Source: Leadbetterella sp. (lineage in GTDB: Bacteria > Bacteroidota > Bacteroidia > Cytophagales > Spirosomataceae). From it: a stretch of DNA of 33,882 bases. The translations under genes were made by a program, and so were the position numbers. A model generated the notes under the pieces. The model was given only the letters and a program-made list of their open reading frames with translations. It had not been told where the DNA came from and did no database searches. Positions 16,085-23,436 of the stretch are shown piece after piece; the stretch's first letter is position 1; each line of letters opens with the position of its first letter. The stretch lies in NCBI GenBank assembly GCA_019638185.1, contig JAHBUH010000034.1, forward strand, positions 1 to 33,882, read 5' to 3'.

Positions 16085-17179
16085 CTAGGGTTTCAGGGTG
16101 ACGGCTTTGCCCGTTTTAGCACTTTTCCGGGCGGCATCCAGAATCTCTACTACCATTATATTATTTTCCAGGGAGCTGAGGTCGTACGGCGGGAGCTGCA
16201 CCTCGTTCCGGATCACCGCTTTGAACAGGGAAAACGGGTCGTCATACGGTTTTTTCCTCTCCGGCAGTTTTTGAGGAGTTTCCTCGAAGCCGTCATAGCC
16301 TTTGGCTATCCGTAAACGCAGGTCATATTTATTATCGGCATAGATCGCGCCCGTGAGCCCGTAAATCTCCATATCTTTCCGGCCTATGGGCCAGTTCCAG
16401 GAGGGCTGGATGACGGCATTAGCCTTATTGTAGGTCAGGATGATGGTGGCGTCATCGTCAGCCGCCGGGTTATTCTCCGGTTGAAGCTGCTGAAAGGCGG
16501 CCAGCACCTGCCGGGGTTTCTGCCCATGCATGAGCCAGGTCATCAGGTTAGCGCCGTAGCACCCGAAGTCGGTGCTGGCACCGCCACCATTATACCTGGG
16601 ATCAATGAGCCAGTCCAGGAACTCCCGGTCTATCCCGATCTTCTTGGGCCCGCGGTGGCCGTCCCTGACCACCACTTTCCGGATCTCGCCGATAGTTCCT
16701 TCCTTCACCATTTCGGCCGCCCGGGCGTTAGTGGGATACCAGGTGGTTTCGTAGTTGGTCAATAAATGAATACCGTACTTCTTAGCCAGTGCCTCCATCT
16801 TCCGGGCCTCTTTCAGGTTAATGGCCAGCGGTTTTTCCACCATCACATGAATGCCGTGCGGTGCCGCCTTTTCCACCACTTTCCGGTGTTCGGAAATCAT
16901 ATTGAAGGCTGCCACGGCCTCCGGGTTTTGGGCAGCAATCAGCTCTTCCATGGAATTATAGACCTTATCGGGAGAAAAACTGTACCATTTGGCGTATTTG
17001 GCAATCACCTCTTTGTCTTGTTCCACAATGCCCACAATCTCGAATTCCCCCCGCTTTTCACTGGAGAAAACCATGTGTACGTGGGTGTGCGTGAGGCCGA
17101 TTACCCCTAAGCGTAAGGGTTTTTCATCCTGGGCATACACCAGGAAAGGGAGTAAAAAGAACAGGATTCCAGCTTTCAT
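16085..17179 (-). CDS. Exported Gfo/Idh/MocA-family oxidoreductase-like protein
   Basis: From ATG 17179 this is 364 aa with a Sec-type signal peptide (MKAGILFFLLPFLVYAQ). A Rossmann domain starts at LRLGVIGLTHTHVH, MVEKPLA is the usual EKP motif, and the family C-terminal domain follows (TDFGCYGANLMTWL). The nucleotide motif reads GLTHTH where the family usually has GxG, so NAD(P) binding is uncertain. Export by Sec without a twin-arginine motif is also unusual for a dinucleotide enzyme. The longer frame to 17230 is rejected because it would start inside the terminator hairpin of the neighbouring operon. TATATTTG (17205-17198) gives its own -7 element. Substrate unknown; sugar or cyclitol derivatives are typical. 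Confidence 0.82.
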   Translation of the reverse strand: MKAGILFFLLPFLVYAQDEKPLRLGVIGLTHTHVHMVFSSEKRGEFEIVGIVEQDKEVIAKYAKWYSFSPDKVYNSMEELIAAQNPEAVAAFNMISEHRKVVEKAAPHGIHVMVEKPLAINLKEARKMEALAKKYGIHLLTNYETTWYPTNARAAEMVKEGTIGEIRKVVVRDGHRGPKKIGIDREFLDWLIDPRYNGGGASTDFGCYGANLMTWLMHGQKPRQVLAAFQQLQPENNPAADDDATIILTYNKANAVIQPSWNWPIGRKDMEIYGLTGAIYADNKYDLRLRIAKGYDGFEETPQKLPERKKPYDDPFSLFKAVIRNEVQLPPYDLSSLENNIMVVEILDAARKSAKTGKAVTLKP

Positions 17180-17197
17180 AGGCTTAAGAAGTTCCTT

Positions 17198-17205
17198 CAA
17201 ATATA
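17198..17205 (-). promoter_or_regulatory. -7 element of the oxidoreductase promoter
   Basis: TATATTTG on the minus strand matches TAnnTTTG, 18 bp upstream of the chosen ATG. Its -33 region would overlap the terminator hairpin of the upstream operon. Confidence 0.55.
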
Positions 17206-17206
17206 C

Positions 17207-17248
17207 AAAAAAGCTCAACCCGTTCGTCATGAATGGGTTGAGCTTTTT
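17207..17248 (-). terminator. Terminator of the receptor-DUF4374 operon
   Basis: A 14-bp perfect stem (17208-17221 with 17235-17248, including AAGCTCAACCC/GGGTTGAGCTT) has A-runs on one side and T-runs on the other, so it could work in both directions. It lies 15 bp past the stop of the DUF4374 gene. Confidence 0.88.
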
Positions 17249-17263
17249 CAGCGGAGTAAACTA

Positions 17264-18493
17264 TTATTTTACCCTTACGATGGCCGTGATCTGTCCGCCT
17301 TCCACCTTCAGGCCTTTGGTGGCTTTTGCCCCGGCTACATCAATGGAGTATACCCAGCTTCCTTCTGCGGTATTCAAACCGATGTAAACGGTCTTGCCGT
17401 CATCGCTTACGGTGTTATTATTATACGATGCAGACGAAGAAGAAATTTCAGCGGGTGTACCCGTAACCCAGGTAAAGGTTTGATTATACACATCGGCAAT
17501 GGCCAGTTTTCTTGCGCCGGTAGTAGCGTTTTTGTTGCCGTACATGTACAATAAAAACTTGCCGTCTTTTATGTAGGTCTGGTTGGAGATATGATGTCCG
17601 CCTGATTTTTCCTCCACATTGAAGAAGTAGCTCTTGTCAAATTCAGTGGCATCCTTTTTGATCCGGACAAAAGCCGAAGGTTTGGTACTGGTTCTTGCAC
17701 CGCTGTTCGTGGCTCCTGCGGGTGAAAAGCCATAAACGTCCCCTTTCTCATCCACGGCCAGTCCATTGTTAAAATAGGCGCCGATGTAGCTGGTGCGGTT
17801 ATCTTTGATCACTTTTTCCAGGGTAAGATCCGGGTAGGAGAATACCGCTATCCAGGAGCTGTCAGGATAAGCCGTTCCGAAGACATCGCTGCAGCATCCC
17901 TTGATGCTCATGTAAGGGGCAAACACTTTGTTTCCTACCTGTTTGGCCCATGTAAAGTGCGCCCTTTCCCCGTTTCCGGCCAGTTTAACGATGTTTACCT
18001 GCTTTTCTCCCACAATCTGGGAATTTTCGGTATTGATCCGGAAGCAGGAAGCACTTTCATTTCCGCTGCGGGGTACTTTAATGGTCAGGATCTCGTCATT
18101 GACCACGGTAAAGACCTGTACGGTCTCACTCTGAAAGTCCGAAATCTTCTCCAGCTTTCCCCGGTCATCCAGGCGATAGGTGGTAACGGCCCCCGGGTTT
18201 CCCTGGCCGTAAAGCAGGCTGAAGAATTTACCTTTGTGCGACAGGTAGTACCGATAGCTTCCGTCCTGCTCAATTCCCTGCCCAATGGTACTGATGGTGC
18301 CCTGGGTAAGGTCATCGGTAGTCAGCAGGTAATCAGCCACACCCTGTGAACCCACAGGTGCAGAGGCAATAACGTAGCGGGGTTTTACCTGAGGTTCCGG
18401 CTCGGGTTCCGGTTTTGTTTTATTTTCAGAGCAGCTCATTCCAACACTTGCCAGCAGTGCTGCAAATAGTATTAATTTAGGTGACTTTAACAT
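17264..18493 (-). CDS. DUF4374 lipoprotein, XusB-like (module 2)
   Basis: The 409-aa protein has a lipoprotein signal peptide (MLKSPKLILFAALLASVGMSC). Acidic residues follow the cysteine (CSEN), then a KPEPEPEPQ linker, compatible with export to the cell surface in Bacteroidota. The body shows repeated beta-strand segments (SPAGATNSGAR, GKFLLYMYGN) expected of a beta-propeller and is recognisable as DUF4374. In Bacteroides the Xus system pairs a TonB-dependent receptor with a siderophore-binding lipoprotein (XusB) and a PepSY protein (XusC). The same three partners are here: the receptor lies directly upstream (15-bp gap) and the PepSY operon is divergent. Siderophore binding is inferred from context. 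A CC pair (SIKGCCSD) is present mid-protein. Confidence 0.8.
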   Translation of the reverse strand: MLKSPKLILFAALLASVGMSCSENKTKPEPEPEPQVKPRYVIASAPVGSQGVADYLLTTDDLTQGTISTIGQGIEQDGSYRYYLSHKGKFFSLLYGQGNPGAVTTYRLDDRGKLEKISDFQSETVQVFTVVNDEILTIKVPRSGNESASCFRINTENSQIVGEKQVNIVKLAGNGERAHFTWAKQVGNKVFAPYMSIKGCCSDVFGTAYPDSSWIAVFSYPDLTLEKVIKDNRTSYIGAYFNNGLAVDEKGDVYGFSPAGATNSGARTSTKPSAFVRIKKDATEFDKSYFFNVEEKSGGHHISNQTYIKDGKFLLYMYGNKNATTGARKLAIADVYNQTFTWVTGTPAEISSSSASYNNNTVSDDGKTVYIGLNTAEGSWVYSIDVAGAKATKGLKVEGGQITAIVRVK

Positions 18494-18508
18494 GATATAT
18501 TGATACGT

Positions 18509-20896
18509 TTATTTACTTACAAAATACCTGACCTTCAGGTAAAAGGCCCTGCCGGGCTTCTGCAGGCTGAAGTTGTCATACAGCCGGCTGTCAAGAAGGT
18601 TTTTGCATTCCAGAGAAATGTTATACCTCCCGTCTTTCAGGGTATAAACCACATTGGCATCATGAGAAAGCTGCCGGGGGATGTCCAGCTTATCGTTTCC
18701 GAGGCTGGGCCAGTAGAGGTAATACGCGTGAACGTACAGCAGGTTATACCCCACAGACAGCATGGTTCCCTTGGTGTTTGCTATGTTTTTAAAGAAAAAT
18801 GAAGCATCGGTATTCCCGAAGAGGAAGGGCATATTGGGAATCCTGTCCCTGTAGAGCGGGCTCACAATGGTGTAACCCTCCTCATATCGGGTGTTATTCC
18901 GGAGGTTCTGGTACGTGAGGTTGGTACCGGCGGTAAACAGCTGGCCATACGAATACCGGAGTTCTCCGTCCAGGCCGAAATTCGTCACATCGGCCAGGTT
19001 ATCCATCACCTGTTTTGTCTGGTTATTGTTCAGCCGAGCCCTGATAAATCCCCGGGCATCCCGGTAGATCACGTTCCCGTTAAAACTGTAGCGATGCTTG
19101 CTGCCGAATTTCCCTTTGTGGTCGAAACCCAGGTTGTAGTTATAGCTCGTTTCCGGATCCAGCTCTATATTTCCTTCCAGGTTAATGAGGTCGCCGAAGA
19201 GCTCATCCGTTTCGGGAAGGCGGTAGCTTTTCTCGAAAGAAGCCTTCAGTTGAAGATTAGGAAACAGGTAATAGGAGGAAGCCACGCCGTATCCCACCTC
19301 ATTAAAGGTATTTTCCTGCACCATGTAGGCTACATCGCCCCAGTTTCCGCTGGGGTTATAGCTCTGGGAATATTTGTTCCATTGGTGGAAATACTTCACG
19401 AATGCGGATGCGCTCCATTTCTCATTGGGATCATATTTATACCCTATGCCCAATACATTTTTAGTGTTTATTTTAGGAAGATCGTATTTTTCTTCCTGCG
19501 GGAAAAGCTCATCGGAGCCCTTCCTGTTGAAGGTATTGAAAACATTATTGATGGTAGCGGTGTTTTTGTCATTGATCCGATAGTTTACATTGGCGGTGAT
19601 CAGCCCGTTATTGTTTCCGAAACGGTACAGCGACCGCTCTCTTTCACTTCCCAGGCCTACATATTGTTTGTACTGCTGAAACCAGTTGTACCGGCGATAG
19701 ACCGTATCCACATTCTGCTCTTTCCCGAGGTTGTAGTTAGCATTGACGGTCACGTCAAGCCCTTTGACAAACAAATCGCGTTTCAGGTATTTAAGTGAAG
19801 GCATGACGATATTCCCTTTCCGGTACCATTGCCCGAAAACGCTGACCATCCTGGCCCCGGTCTGGATTTCCGCCCGGTTCTGGCCCAGGGTTACCCCTAC
19901 CAGCAGGCGGTCGGCAAATTTTTTTCCCACCACCCCCACGTTGGCAATGACGGTCTCGTTATGGTAATTGTCGTGGAATCTCCTTACGCGCTGATCCCTG
20001 AAATACTCTCCCGTATTGATATCGGCCACATCCACCGTCACCCGATAGTTATTGTCGGAATAATTCTGGAATGCATTAAGCTGGAATGTAAAGCCCGACT
20101 TCGTGGTTATTCCGCTGTTAATGGTGGTTCGGTGGGTGTTAAACGAACCAAAGGAGTAAGAAGCATCCAGGTAAGACCGCTGGTTATTTGCCGTAACGAT
20201 GTTAACGGCTCCGCCCAGGGCATCTGAGCCCAGCCAGATGGGCACCACGCCCTTGTAGACTTCCACCCTTTCAGCCAGGTTTATCGGGATATTGTTCAGC
20301 TGGAAGGAAGAGCCGAAATTGTCCATGGGTATTCCGTCAATAAAAAATTTCACCTGGCGGCCGGTAAAGCCGTTCAGTGAAAAGTTAATCCGGGAACCCA
20401 GCCCGCCGTTTTCCCGCACCCGTACGCCGGATACCCGGTCAAGGGCGTGCGACAGATCAAGGGTGGAATTATGCAGCCTGGCAGCGTCAATAGCGGTAAC
20501 GTTAAACGACTGCCGGTTGGCTTCCCTGACTTCCGAGCGGCCGATAACCGATACATCTTCCAGCTGATGTGCATCCGGCTCAAGAGCCAGATCCAGCCGG
20601 AGATTCTCACCGGCTTTTAATTCGATCTTTTTCTCCACCGTCCGGAAACCCAGGAAGGTAACCCGGAGGGTATGCGACCCTGCGCTGAGGTTCCCCAGCG
20701 TAAACCGGCCGCTTTCCGAGGAGAAAACACCTTTGGAAGAATTTACAAGATATACTGATGCGCCCACAAGCAACTCGCCTTCTGTACTTTTGACAATTCC
20801 GGAAATAGTACAATTATCCCGGGATTGCGCCTGCAGCATTCCCCCACCGAAGCTTAATACTACTATAAAAAGAAAAAGTAAAATTTTAGTATACAT
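18509..20896 (-). CDS. TonB-dependent receptor, XusA-like (module 2)
   Basis: The outer-membrane receptor has 795 aa from ATG 20896. The longer frame begins at a TTG two codons earlier. After the signal peptide there is an N-terminal carboxypeptidase-regulatory-like domain (about 30-110, TISGIVKSTEGELLVGASVYLV), then a TonB-box-like HQLEDVSVIG. The plug includes LSHALDRVSGVRV, KFFIDGIPMDNF and LAERVEVYKGVVPIWLGSDALGGAVNIVT. A 22-strand-type barrel ends in FYLKVRYFVSK. It differs from the module 1 receptor in having the extra N-terminal domain and in its plug sequence, so the two probably take different chelates. It is cotranscribed with the DUF4374 lipoprotein. Confidence 0.92.
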   Translation of the reverse strand: MYTKILLFLFIVVLSFGGGMLQAQSRDNCTISGIVKSTEGELLVGASVYLVNSSKGVFSSESGRFTLGNLSAGSHTLRVTFLGFRTVEKKIELKAGENLRLDLALEPDAHQLEDVSVIGRSEVREANRQSFNVTAIDAARLHNSTLDLSHALDRVSGVRVRENGGLGSRINFSLNGFTGRQVKFFIDGIPMDNFGSSFQLNNIPINLAERVEVYKGVVPIWLGSDALGGAVNIVTANNQRSYLDASYSFGSFNTHRTTINSGITTKSGFTFQLNAFQNYSDNNYRVTVDVADINTGEYFRDQRVRRFHDNYHNETVIANVGVVGKKFADRLLVGVTLGQNRAEIQTGARMVSVFGQWYRKGNIVMPSLKYLKRDLFVKGLDVTVNANYNLGKEQNVDTVYRRYNWFQQYKQYVGLGSERERSLYRFGNNNGLITANVNYRINDKNTATINNVFNTFNRKGSDELFPQEEKYDLPKINTKNVLGIGYKYDPNEKWSASAFVKYFHQWNKYSQSYNPSGNWGDVAYMVQENTFNEVGYGVASSYYLFPNLQLKASFEKSYRLPETDELFGDLINLEGNIELDPETSYNYNLGFDHKGKFGSKHRYSFNGNVIYRDARGFIRARLNNNQTKQVMDNLADVTNFGLDGELRYSYGQLFTAGTNLTYQNLRNNTRYEEGYTIVSPLYRDRIPNMPFLFGNTDASFFFKNIANTKGTMLSVGYNLLYVHAYYLYWPSLGNDKLDIPRQLSHDANVVYTLKDGRYNISLECKNLLDSRLYDNFSLQKPGRAFYLKVRYFVSK

Positions 20897-20950
20897 AGAC
20901 AACCATTGATTGAATTAAACTTCTTGATGCGAGTTTATTATTTCCAAGGG

Positions 20951-20987
20951 CAAAAGTATTTATATTTTATTTAGACTAATTAAAAAT
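20951..20987 (-). promoter_or_regulatory. Promoter with Fur-like operator, receptor of module 2
   Basis: ATTTAGACTAATTAAAAAT (20969-20987) lies 10 bp from the minus-strand -7 element TACTTTTG (20958-20951), the same -7 sequence as at the other receptor. It is 55 bp upstream of the chosen ATG. Confidence 0.8.
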
Positions 20988-21069
20988 AATGTATTTTTTT
21001 AGTATGCCCTTTAAAAAGACAGGATTAGTTTATAATAATATTGATATAATACAATTTTATATTATTTTT

Positions 21070-21110
21070 ATTTGATCTAATTAAAAATTAAAAACATCCT
21101 TTTAATTTTG
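21070..21110 (+). promoter_or_regulatory. Promoter with Fur-like operator, module 2 inner-membrane operon
   Basis: ATTTGATCTAATTAAAAAT (21070-21088) is the most diverged of the five copies (two changes near the 5' half-site). It precedes the -7 element TAATTTTG (21103-21110) by 14 bp. The gene starts at 21156. Confidence 0.72.
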
Positions 21111-21155
21111 TAGCGTAAAACCCTCCGGCAGGGCTCATTAAACCTTTTATACCGG

Positions 21156-21494
21156 ATGTTCACATTCATTAGTTTTCTTTTTCTGACGGGATTCCTGTTA
21201 TGGATGAATACTTCTCAACGGATCACGCGGTCGGCTAAAACCGGCCTTGTGGCGGTCCTGTCGTCCCGACCGGTTCAAAGCAGGTGGCTGGCCACTCTGC
21301 TGTTTGCAGTGGCGCTTTTGCTGGCTGTCCGAATCCTGGGTACGGGCAGCGGGATTTTTGCCTCTGTGGTTATCCTGATGACGGCGGGCGGGCTCACTAT
21401 ACTGCTCCGCCCTTTTTTCAGCACGAGAAGTGTGCTTCTCATTTTTCTTATCTGCTTACTCCTTGAATTCCTGTTTAATTATGCCGGCCAATAA
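21156..21494 (+). CDS. Small membrane protein, DUF3325-like position (module 2)
   Basis: The 112-aa protein has an N-terminal helix (1-17), a short charged stretch (SQRITRSAKTG), then three helices (about 45-60, 67-85 and 90-107). The order of helices matches the gene at 12065 in module 1 although sequence identity is low. It is the first gene of the operon and its end overlaps the next start by 14 bp. No catalytic motif is visible. It is assigned to the PepSY system by position and topology. Confidence 0.65.
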   Translation: MFTFISFLFLTGFLLWMNTSQRITRSAKTGLVAVLSSRPVQSRWLATLLFAVALLLAVRILGTGSGIFASVVILMTAGGLTILLRPFFSTRSVLLIFLICLLLEFLFNYAGQ

Positions 21495-21780
21495 AAAATA
21501 TTTAACCCGGTCTCCCTGGATGAGATTGAATAAAATTCTTGCCGGAAGCGCAGGAGGATACCTGGTTATGGTAAGTTTTCATGTTTTCCTGGGCTACCTG
21601 CTTCCCCGGCCTGAGGTCATGGCCTCCGCCTTTTTTTCCGGGTATATCCTTTGGGCATTCCTCCTGCTGTGGGCCTTTACCACCCGCCATATCTGGAGGC
21701 TGTGGATGATCTACCTGGCCCTCACCTTTCTCTTTCTGTTGCCGTATATTCTGAAAATTACCCCTCTTTATGGATCTTAG
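21481..21780 (+). CDS. Small membrane protein, DUF3649-like (module 2)
   Basis: The 99-aa protein starts at ATG 21481 (MPANKKYLTRSPWMRLNKIL), chosen over the longer frame from 21430 because the start MPAxxKYLxxR matches the module 1 protein at 11783 residue for residue. Three helices are predicted, with GGYLVMVSFHVFLGYLLP and HIWRLWMIYLALTFLF as the conserved parts. It overlaps the upstream gene by 14 bp and the downstream PepSY gene by 11 bp, which implies translational coupling of all three. Confidence 0.78.
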   Translation: MPANKKYLTRSPWMRLNKILAGSAGGYLVMVSFHVFLGYLLPRPEVMASAFFSGYILWAFLLLWAFTTRHIWRLWMIYLALTFLFLLPYILKITPLYGS

Positions 21781-23395
21781 AAAATACAATATCTACTTTC
21801 ATACCCATACCATCAGCGGGATCATCATTGCCGCGCTGCTGTATGTTATCTTTTTTGCCGGTTCATTTTCCTTCTTCAGGGATGATATTACGGCCTGGCA
21901 GAAGGGAAGATCCGCCGTATCGGAGAAGATCGATGCCGATTATAATTTCCTGATGGACTCCCTGTCGCAGAATTATAACCTTCGCGGGCGCGACTTCGGA
22001 TTTTTCCTCCTCCGGCAGGGTCACGGCGCTTATGTCAACATGTCTTCTTCCAAAGATACCACCATCAGCAAACCCCGGAAAGAGGCTCCCGCCCGTGGGC
22101 GCGGAAGAAGAGGCGGTGACGGTGATTCTGCCTATTTCCTGTACCATTTTACCGATAAGAAGCCGGTCACTTATGCAGAAGGCTATGATATGGGCGAGTT
22201 TCTTTACCGGCTACATTTCCTGGCCCAGCTGAACCAGGTTCCCATACGTATCGGTACCCCTTTCGGGTACCTGCTGGCAGGCATTGTTTCATTCCTGTTT
22301 CTTTTTGCCCTGATCACCGGTCTGCTCCTGCATTGGGATAAGATCGTATCCAATTTCTTTATATTCCGGCCGTGGAGCAAGTGGAAGACCGTCTGGACAG
22401 ATATGCATACCGCATTGGGGGTGATCGGCTTCCCGTTCCAGTTTATTTTTGCCGTAACGGGTATTGTACTGATCGTTAACTTTGTGCTGATCTCGCCCTT
22501 TGCCCGCCTGCTTTATAACGGAGACCAGGAAAAGGTGTATGAAGAGCTGGAGTATACCGTTCCCATGAAAGCCGAATACAGCTACCGGCCCATGGCCGGT
22601 TCCTTTGATCTGAACAGGTTTGTAAATGACTGGGAAAACCAATGGGACAGAAACCCGGTTACACGCATTAACATCATTAATTACCTCGACAGCAATATGC
22701 AGGTACTGATATCATCCAAACCGCACCCTGCTGAAAACTTTGCGGGCTCAGGCTATGCCCTGGTGGATGTGGCTTCCGGGAAGGTTCTGCATCAAAAATC
22801 ACCCGCTACAGACACCCATTACATAGACCGGGTAAAAAGCGTACTTTACCATCTTCATTTCGGGGATTTCGGGGGCAAACCCCTGCGGATCGTATTTTTT
22901 ATCCTGGGTTTAACGGGGTGTATCGTCATTATTTCGGGGATTGTGATCTGGCTGGTAGCAAGAGATAAAACCAGCACACCCCGTCATAAGCGGGTTTTCA
23001 ACTTCTGGGCCAGTAATTTCTTCCTGGCCGCCTGCCTGAGCATGCTTCCGGTCACTGCCTTTACCTTTATTATGATCAAGGCCCTTGATGTGGTGAACCA
23101 GTCGGTCATTTACCAGGTGTATTTCTACAGCTGGCTGGTCCTGGGGATCTTTCTCATGGCCTGGAGAAACCTACCCCTGATGAATAAGCTGACCCTGGGC
23201 CTTTCGGCGGCTTTGTGCCTCGGCGTACCCCTGGCTAACGGGTTATACGATGGCCTGTGGATGTGGGATACCTATTTACGGCGGGAATGGGATATTTTCT
23301 TTATTGATTTCCTGTTTCTGACGCTCTCGGCAGTCAGTGGTTTCGCTTTATGGAGGGTGATGCGGGACGCGAAGCCGTTTAAAATCATAGGGTAA
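21770..23395 (+). CDS. PepSY-TM inner-membrane protein, XusC-like (module 2)
   Basis: The 541-aa paralogue of the module 1 protein has about eight helices. TM1 is HTHTISGIIIAALLYVIFFAGSF (11-33). Later landmarks are LLAGIVSFLFLFALITGLLLH, DMHTALGVIGFPFQFIFAVTG and the histidine motif HLHFGDFGG before another helix. Conserved histidines near TM1, in DMHT and in HLHF could bind heme or iron, as in FoxB. The first periplasmic region carries an unusual Arg/Gly/Lys-rich stretch (101-119, KPRKEAPARGRGRRGGDGD) absent from module 1. It is probably the reductase or release step for ferric chelates brought in by the neighbouring receptor. A strong terminator starts at its stop codon. Confidence 0.87.
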   Translation: MDLRKYNIYFHTHTISGIIIAALLYVIFFAGSFSFFRDDITAWQKGRSAVSEKIDADYNFLMDSLSQNYNLRGRDFGFFLLRQGHGAYVNMSSSKDTTISKPRKEAPARGRGRRGGDGDSAYFLYHFTDKKPVTYAEGYDMGEFLYRLHFLAQLNQVPIRIGTPFGYLLAGIVSFLFLFALITGLLLHWDKIVSNFFIFRPWSKWKTVWTDMHTALGVIGFPFQFIFAVTGIVLIVNFVLISPFARLLYNGDQEKVYEELEYTVPMKAEYSYRPMAGSFDLNRFVNDWENQWDRNPVTRINIINYLDSNMQVLISSKPHPAENFAGSGYALVDVASGKVLHQKSPATDTHYIDRVKSVLYHLHFGDFGGKPLRIVFFILGLTGCIVIISGIVIWLVARDKTSTPRHKRVFNFWASNFFLAACLSMLPVTAFTFIMIKALDVVNQSVIYQVYFYSWLVLGIFLMAWRNLPLMNKLTLGLSAALCLGVPLANGLYDGLWMWDTYLRREWDIFFIDFLFLTLSAVSGFALWRVMRDAKPFKIIG

Positions 23396-23430
23396 AGAGA
23401 GTCTCCCGGTTTGGCCCGGGAGACTCTCTT
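23395..23430. terminator. Bidirectional terminator between pepSY and yncE-like genes
   Basis: A 15-bp perfect stem AAGAGAGTCTCCCGG/CCGGGAGACTCTCTT (23395-23409 with 23416-23430) encloses a 6-nt loop. It sits between convergent genes and is the strongest hairpin in the window, although its T-tracts are short. Confidence 0.85.
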
Positions 23431-23436
23431 CCTGAA

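Noticed and set aside
17180-17230. Upstream ATG of the Gfo/Idh/MocA gene
   Set aside because: It lies in the loop of the terminator hairpin 17207-17248 and upstream of a good -7 element; the internal ATG 17179 starts a signal peptide.
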